64,000 nt of DNA from Linnemannia schmuckeri (taxonomy: Eukaryota; Mortierellomycota; Mortierellomycetes; Mortierellales; Mortierellaceae): contig JANATG010000019.1 of assembly GCA_029449235.1 (NCBI GenBank), forward strand, positions 124,001 to 188,000, written 5' to 3'. Both the position numbers and the translations under genes were made by a program. The stretch's first letter is position 1. Every line of letters starts with the position of its first letter. The notes beneath the pieces were generated by a model that saw nothing but the letters and a program-made list of their open reading frames with translations, was not told the origin of the DNA and ran no database searches. This document shows, piece after piece, positions 59,601-64,000 of this stretch.

Positions 59601-60966
59601 TCAAGCATCGAGAGCTTCAGGATGTTCAATTTCGCCGTATTGCAGAGGACAGGCTGCCATCAAGATTGACTTCGACTGTCGGCGGAGTCGATTACTCCCT
59701 ACCCGAGATTAGAAATGTTATTACCTGCAAGGACGACGTCGCTAAATATTGGCCAGGAGTTCAACCCGAGAAGATCAAGACGTTGACTTTGGATGGCGGG
59801 AGGGTGTGTGTCGTTGGCGCCTTTGCAGATATTCCGGACGACTCCTTCCGGACTGAAAAAGGCAAGGAGGTCGACAGGATAACTTCAAGCATAGAAGAAA
59901 TCGTTGCTACCTCTGTGGAACCGACAGCAACGTCGACATCCTCAGTCTCTCTTCCTATTCCCATCTCGGTTTCAATCTCAGATCAACGGACAACAACCTC
60001 GCCTCTGGTGTCGACAAGGACGGTGTTTCAAAATCTGGAGGGCGAGAAGCAGACTTTGCTGGACGTGGGTGGGGAGCAGCGAACGATAGCAGGAATTGAG
60101 ACTGGACTTCCACCTTTGAAGGGCGAGGAGGCGAGCGTGATCAACTACACTGCAGAGCTGAGGCGAGTCGAGGAGAGACTATCGGGGTTCTATGCGGGCC
60201 GAGATCAGCTATACAAACGCCACAAGTGGGACATGGAGCGTGCCCGTCAGTATGAGTGTCAATTGCTTGCCGACCGCCTCCTTGGTATCGTTGGGGGAAG
60301 TATTGGGCGTCGACATGATCCAGCAAACCCTGTCTTAATTGGAGTAGGACTGGGCAAATTCTCGATCAAGAGTGGACTCTCCTCTCTCGACTCCACTTTC
60401 CTATCTTATTTTGTGCAGAAGGTAATTGCTGATTCAGGAAAATCATTAAGGATTGATATCCGCAAATGCTTGTTGTCCGCAAAACAAATAAAAATAATTA
60501 ATATGATTGCCCTTTTCCTTCAAATTAGGCTCGGTCGTTGGGTTATCTGGTCGTTGGACTCAATGAATACTACACGAGCAAGAAATGTCCTCACTGTGGG
60601 CTCTTCGTCGCCCAGGTCACTCTCCGCCGTTTCTTTTGTCCAACGTGCCATGTACATCACCACCGTGATGTTATGGCGGCGGAGAACATGACCAACCTTG
60701 TGCGAGGATATCTTGAGAAGCACCAGCGTCCAGAGTACCTCCAGCCTGTAGCTCCGGACGGATCTCTTCCATGGATGGCTAGTGCCGGCGCAGGATCATG
60801 TACGCTCTCGAACACAACCCCTGGAAGCGGCAGTAGCGGGAGCACAACAAGTCGAAAACGACCTGCTTCTACCTCAAGTACCACGGACGGAACCCAAGGC
60901 CGACCAAAGAGGTCTGCCATTGCCTCTAGCTCCAGCCCGGCGCGCAGTAGAAAGAGTGCGCGGTAG
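56623..60966 (+). CDS. XPG/FEN1-like nuclease joined to Fanzor/TnpB-type RuvC domain; probably damaged copy
   Basis: Reading unit of about 1311 codons: exons 56623-57391, 57485-57725, 57826-58962, 59072-60421, 60529-60966. The N-terminal third is an XPG-like nuclease: MGLFDWYPFI, ILYIDGSQAVEK (about 76), XPG-I block EADVAMARDAQFND with SDMLAY (about 162-189), and VVSRNDYHRNIYSLG. A middle region of unknown fold includes GFIIKNFVADV and RQRKQAGHRSAVESWSLDQI. The C-terminus is a RuvC fold of Fanzor/TnpB type: LTLDGGRVCVVGA (about 955, RuvC-I Asp), PVLIGVGLGKF, LVVGLNEYYTSKKCPHC, then CPTC and HHRDVMAAENM (RuvC-III Asp in HHRD). A basic, Ser-rich tail ends it. Lesions: in-frame TGA at 58489 and 58924, and a frame step within 57870-58025 that needs either a weak intron (57874-58022) or a frameshift. 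Probably RNA-guided nuclease ancestry; this allele may be inactive. Confidence 0.75.
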
Positions 60967-60983
60967 TCTAGTTTTCCATATCC

Positions 60984-61005
60984 GTGTGTTGGTTCGCCCA
61001 CACAC
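60984..61005 (+). ncRNA. Candidate hairpin just 3' of the Fanzor-type ORF
   Basis: GTGTGTTGG and CCCACACAC flank a TTCG loop, giving six pairs, one mismatch and two more pairs, 18 nt after the stop codon. In TnpB and Fanzor loci the guide RNA is transcribed from the end of the gene and its 3' flank, so a structured 3' flank is expected. It could equally be a terminator-like or chance hairpin. Only the fold is seen; RNA production is not. Confidence 0.25.
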
Positions 61006-61253
61006 ACTAGTGCGGGTAGAAGCGCAGTGGATACTGTAGTAAGTTACTTCGGTGACGTAATTATGGTGCCTAATGTCCTCCAGCCGACTGCTGCTGAAGG
61101 CAATAAAAACCAACACCATATGTGTTTGTTTTCCCCTTTCTTTCTCTTCAGCCCTTTCACACCTTTCAACCCCTTGCACGAACCCCCTTGTACGAACACC
61201 CCTTCTTTTTCACTCTCGCTTCACCCAAGGATCAACACCTTTTTACATAGTCG

Positions 61254-61998
61254 ATGTCCGGAATTCAAAACTTGCAATCTTATGGTAATAAGCCCGCTTC
61301 ATTTTTGTCTTGTCAGAGAAACGGTAGAAAAAAGTTTTTTCAGAGATCAAGTTTAACTGATCAGTTTCCGCTTCTTTTTTCAACAAACAGATCCCTTTGC
61401 CGATCTTGGTGACTCTGGCGACACTGGCGATCAACAAACCTATATCCGTAAGTGCCCTCCTTTCCACCCAAGACGTTGCCTACACGTCCACCTACACCAC
61501 CAACTACAACACCTTTTCCAATATAAGTTAGGAGGATTGGAAAAAAGTGATGATAACTTTCTTTAACCGTAGCAGGGTTTTGACAGACCGTTTTGGTCTG
61601 TTTCCTGTTCTGTCGGTAGTATACTTTGTATACGCCTTATGTCATAGTTACACTGATTTTACCTTCCACTCCTCGACATTTTGTTGCTTCTCTTATTGGA
61701 AGAAAGATGACAATTGACTAATCATATTCAACCTTTTTTTCAAAAATCAGATATCCGCATTCAGCAGCGTAACGGACGCAAGACCTTGACGACCATCCAG
61801 GGACTCCCCGCGACGTTCGATCAGAAGCGCATGCTCAAGATTTTCAAGAAGGATTTTGCCTGCAATGGAACGCTTGTTGACGATCCCGAGCTCGGATCAG
61901 TTATTCAGCTTCAGGGCGATCAGCGCACCAAGGTCTTGAACCTCCTCATCGAGGAGGGTGGCATTGACAAGAAGATGATCAAGCTCCACGGTTTCTAA
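61254..61998 (+). CDS. SUI1: Translation initiation factor eIF1
   Basis: Three exons (61254-61284, 61391-61447, 61751-61998) give 111 residues. The product starts MSGIQNLQSYDPFADLGD and continues into the SUI1 fold: HIRIQQRNGRKTLTTIQGL, KRMLKIFKKDFACNG, then DPELGSVIQLQGDQR and the C-terminal IKLHGF. Length and all conserved blocks match eIF1 of fungi and animals. The factor sits in the 43S complex next to the P site and controls start-codon choice. Intron 2 is 303 nt, much longer than neighbouring introns, and holds a candidate box C/D snoRNA. A TGACGTAA element lies near 61053. Confidence 0.96.
61540..61663 (+). ncRNA. Candidate intronic box C/D snoRNA (snR63-like)
   Basis: Inside intron 2 of the eIF1 gene. 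A perfect C box GTGATGA is at 61547-61553 and a D box CTGA at 61653-61656. AAAA before the C box can pair with TTTT after the D box. The 11 nt at 61641-61651 (GTCATAGTTAC) are complementary to GTAACTATGAC, a stretch of 25S/28S rRNA conserved in eukaryotes. By the D+5 rule the target is the second A of GTAAC, which I remember as A2256 in yeast 25S, guided there by snR63. A 7-bp hairpin (ACAGACC/GGTCTGT, 61583-61601) lies between the boxes. No D'/C' pair is clear. Confidence 0.6.
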
Positions 61999-63272
61999 GC
62001 CAGGAAGCCTTTTCCTCTTGTTACTTTTTTTTTCTTGCTGTCAATATTCCCCTACCAAACCTTCAACCTTGTAAAGTATTTGTACCATTTCTCTTATTTT
62101 TTTGTTTTTCGCTCAGTTTTGTTTTTTTTTTTGATCGACGCACCATTTGCACGCCTGTACAGCTTTTATTTTTTCGTAGCAATGTGCCAATATTAAAAAA
62201 ACAAATCGCGATCTGCGACCCACACATACAATATCATGTCTCCCATTGAACTTTTGAAAAATGACATTCAGCGATCCTTAATCTGTACTTGCGTGTTTTG
62301 CGAAAATGAGTGCAGAGTCAATGGTTTGCAAGGACCGCTAACTTCAATCCATTTGACAGATCATGTCGTTATATTTTTTGATGGTTTGTTTTGCTGCATC
62401 GGTGTAAGGACGTGACTGCGTAGTGCAGTGTCCGTATTTTGGCAGTTCCAGCCCGTGAGGCGTCAGAGCTCCCTTTTCTCCAATTTTTATCAAATGGTCT
62501 CTACAGAAGGAATTGATAATGCGTCATGTGATCTAAGGAGCCTTACAGGCGGTTAGAGCGAGGGGAAGGTTCGCCACAGGAGGAACGACAGGCAACCGTA
62601 TCCATCGGTGGAAGGCACCATAACTACCCATCGGTCCCAGGATCTTCAGGAAGCGACGTATTATCCATTCAATCCGGGACCCAACGTCAGTGCAGCAGGC
62701 TTATTGATGGTTTGCGGTATTCGCCGCTCAACCATCATCGATATTGGGCTCGACATATATTTTTGGAGGGTCATAGACTGGAATTGCAGGAGGAATTCAT
62801 CATCAAATCGACTTCTGGTGGAGGGAACCTTTCGTCCCACAATACAGACACCTCGGAGGAAGACAACAGGTGGTGGACTTTCCTTGTTTACTGGGGAGGT
62901 AAAGGGAGGTGGCACCAACAAGATGTAGAGATCATCAGCTTCAGAGGACAGGACACGGCACCTTCAGGACAACCCAACGTTGTCCAACAGCGATAGAAGG
63001 GACGAAAGCGAAAAGTTATTATATGACTCAAAAGTCATGACGAAACAGACATCTCCCAACCTCCAGGACACACTTTCCACAAAGAACTACTTCCTGGGGT
63101 GTTAGAGTTGTTTGTTTCGTTACAAGAGCGGGAACCCTATCCAACCTTTTCTTCCTTCAGGAAATCGCACCTTTGACAACGACCCAACAAAACCTTCTCA
63201 ACAGAACAGGCATCCTGACCCAATCTGTCTCGCTGTTTTCTTTTCAACACTGTTTGAAACTCATATGTGTAG
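61999..63272. other. Intergenic plus presumed RPL35 upstream region
   Basis: About 1.27 kb between eIF1 and the RPL35 exon. It should contain the RPL35 promoter, first exon and first intron, but I could not find a convincing ATG with donor site (weak candidates ATG-GTTTGT at 62381 and ATG-GTCTCT at 62494). The ORF at 62608-62928 (+) has semi-protein-like composition but no recognisable domain. It may be a remnant or chance. Confidence 0.35.
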
Positions 63273-63409
63273 GCTGCTGTCAAGGCTTACGAGTTGCGCA
63301 CCAAGAACAAGGCCGAGCTCACCAAGCAGCTCGAGGAGCTCAAGCAGGAGCTTGCCAGCCTTAAAGTCCAGAAGGTTGCCGGTGGCTCCGCTGGAAAGTT
63401 GACCAAGAT
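63273..63409 (+). CDS. RPL35: 60S ribosomal protein L35 (uL29), one internal exon
   Basis: The exon is bounded by a GTGTAG acceptor and a GTAAGT donor. It encodes AAVKAYELRTKNKAELTKQL and continues through ELASLKVQKVAGG to KLTKM or KLTKI, the N-terminal helix pair of uL29. The start codon should be in an earlier exon: the residue before AAVKAY is the initiator Met in relatives. The next exon, which should continue with the conserved VRKSIARVL-type segment, is not found before the window ends, so the gene is partial here and intron 2 is longer than 590 nt. L35 sits near the exit tunnel of the 60S subunit. Confidence 0.88.
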
Positions 63410-64000
63410 GTAAGTCTTTGGCTCCTAGCTTTTCCTCTTTCTCTCCAGTCGGTCAGGATTCTGAGAACTGACAGTCAGTGTATAGCAGGAACAGGGAATG
63501 GGATTAGGAGTAAAGTAAAGGAGATGAAAGCAGGAAACGACACTGCAGGAACGAGTATTGGTGGCGGTACCAGTGGAATACATAGTGATTTATCACTTGT
63601 GTAGGTCTCTTGCAGGAACATCACCAGAGGCTTTTTATCATATCAGATGCCGCCACCAATTTGGGGACTGGTCAAAGGCGAAGCTGCTCTTGACGTGTTT
63701 CAGGATACTTTTTCAATATTACGAGAGAGCGATCGCTGTGAAGGACAATATTACGCAAATTGGGAACCACGTTACAAACGTGCTTTCGGGCTTGGCTGCA
63801 CACTCTCATGCTCAGCAGGAGAATAAACAGAGGAGGCCTCAACAGTTCAGGACCACCATACAACTCCTGATCACTTCGAGTGTATATTCGCGCCATACAC
63901 GCTTTGCCAACAAACCGAGCGCGATTCGGACTCCAGTCCATTGCTTGCGTCTTCTCCGTCCACTTTTCCTAACTCGGCTGTATTTTTCCCTTTGAAAAAA
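63410..64000 (+). other. RPL35 intron 2 (open-ended)
   Basis: Sequence after the RPL35 donor site with no coding continuation of L35. An ORF at 63558-63995 shows no recognisable features. Unusually long intron for this genome if the gene is intact. No C/D snoRNA boxes seen. Confidence 0.4.

Noticed and set aside
56000..61100. Terminal inverted repeats or target-site duplication around the XPG-Fanzor gene
   Set aside because: None visible by eye between the flanking CstF-64 and eIF1 genes; the short shared TGACGT sites are regulatory-type motifs, not element ends.
62608..62928. 106-codon ORF upstream of RPL35
   Set aside because: No recognisable domain, likely within the RPL35 upstream region or intron; listed only as part of the spacer.
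1..64000. tRNA genes, rRNA genes, CRISPR arrays
   Set aside because: No B-box-like GGTTCRANNCC in a foldable context outside coding regions, no rRNA sequence, and no regularly spaced repeats.

Overview
This window is about 64 kb of nuclear DNA from a filamentous fungus. The genes are split by short GT-AG introns (mostly 60-150 nt, with TAG or CAG acceptors), promoters carry long CT-rich tracts, coding linkers are rich in polyQ, polyS and polyP, and A/T homopolymers are common. Several proteins (a SAM-SNF2 ATPase, an LRR protein with a lineage-type N-terminal module, and an XPG-like nuclease joined to a Fanzor/TnpB-type RuvC domain) look most like proteins of early-diverging Mucoromycota/Mortierellomycota. 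A Mortierella-like source is my inference; I could not run a search.

Layout. 1-3.8 kb: no confident gene, only decayed ORF fragments. 3.9-6.2 kb (+): Gln/Pro-rich multi-span membrane protein. 6.7-10.7 kb (-): 1351-residue Ser-rich protein of unknown function. 13.7-22.6 kb (-): 16-exon SAM-domain SNF2 ATPase of the ATRX/ARIP4 type. It is divergent from BMT5 (23.0-24.2 kb, +), a 25S rRNA methyltransferase. 24.6-26.1 kb (-): glyoxalase II. 28.9-29.2 kb (+): small coiled-coil protein. 30.5-32.6 kb (-): LRR protein. 33.3-37.5 kb (-): very large Sec2/Rabin8-type Rab exchange factor. 38.9-41.5 kb (-): F-box/LRR-like protein. 44.2-47.1 kb (+): meiotic cohesin REC8. 47.9-49.9 kb (+): IMP dehydrogenase. 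50.1-50.4 kb (-): 65-residue secreted six-cysteine peptide. 51.9-53.9 kb (+): PRP19. 54.2-55.8 kb (-): CstF-64. 56.6-61.0 kb (+): XPG-Fanzor gene. 61.3-62.0 kb (+): eIF1 (SUI1), whose second intron carries a candidate box C/D snoRNA. 63.3 kb (+): one internal exon of ribosomal protein L35; the gene leaves the window.

Most genes are unrelated housekeeping functions: chromatin (SNF2, REC8), rRNA modification and translation (BMT5, snoRNA, eIF1, RPL35), pre-mRNA processing (PRP19, CstF-64), nucleotide and methylglyoxal metabolism (IMPDH, GLO2), and secretion (Sec2-like). The stand-out is the gene at 56.6-61.0 kb. It places an N-terminal XPG/FEN1-type nuclease module and a C-terminal RuvC plus zinc-ribbon domain, of the kind found in Fanzor RNA-guided nucleases, in one reading unit. 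This copy has two in-frame TGA codons and one awkward frame junction, so it may be a decaying allele. Other points of interest are three GC-AG introns, the symmetric-cysteine secreted peptide, and the intronic snoRNA whose guide matches conserved 25S rRNA.
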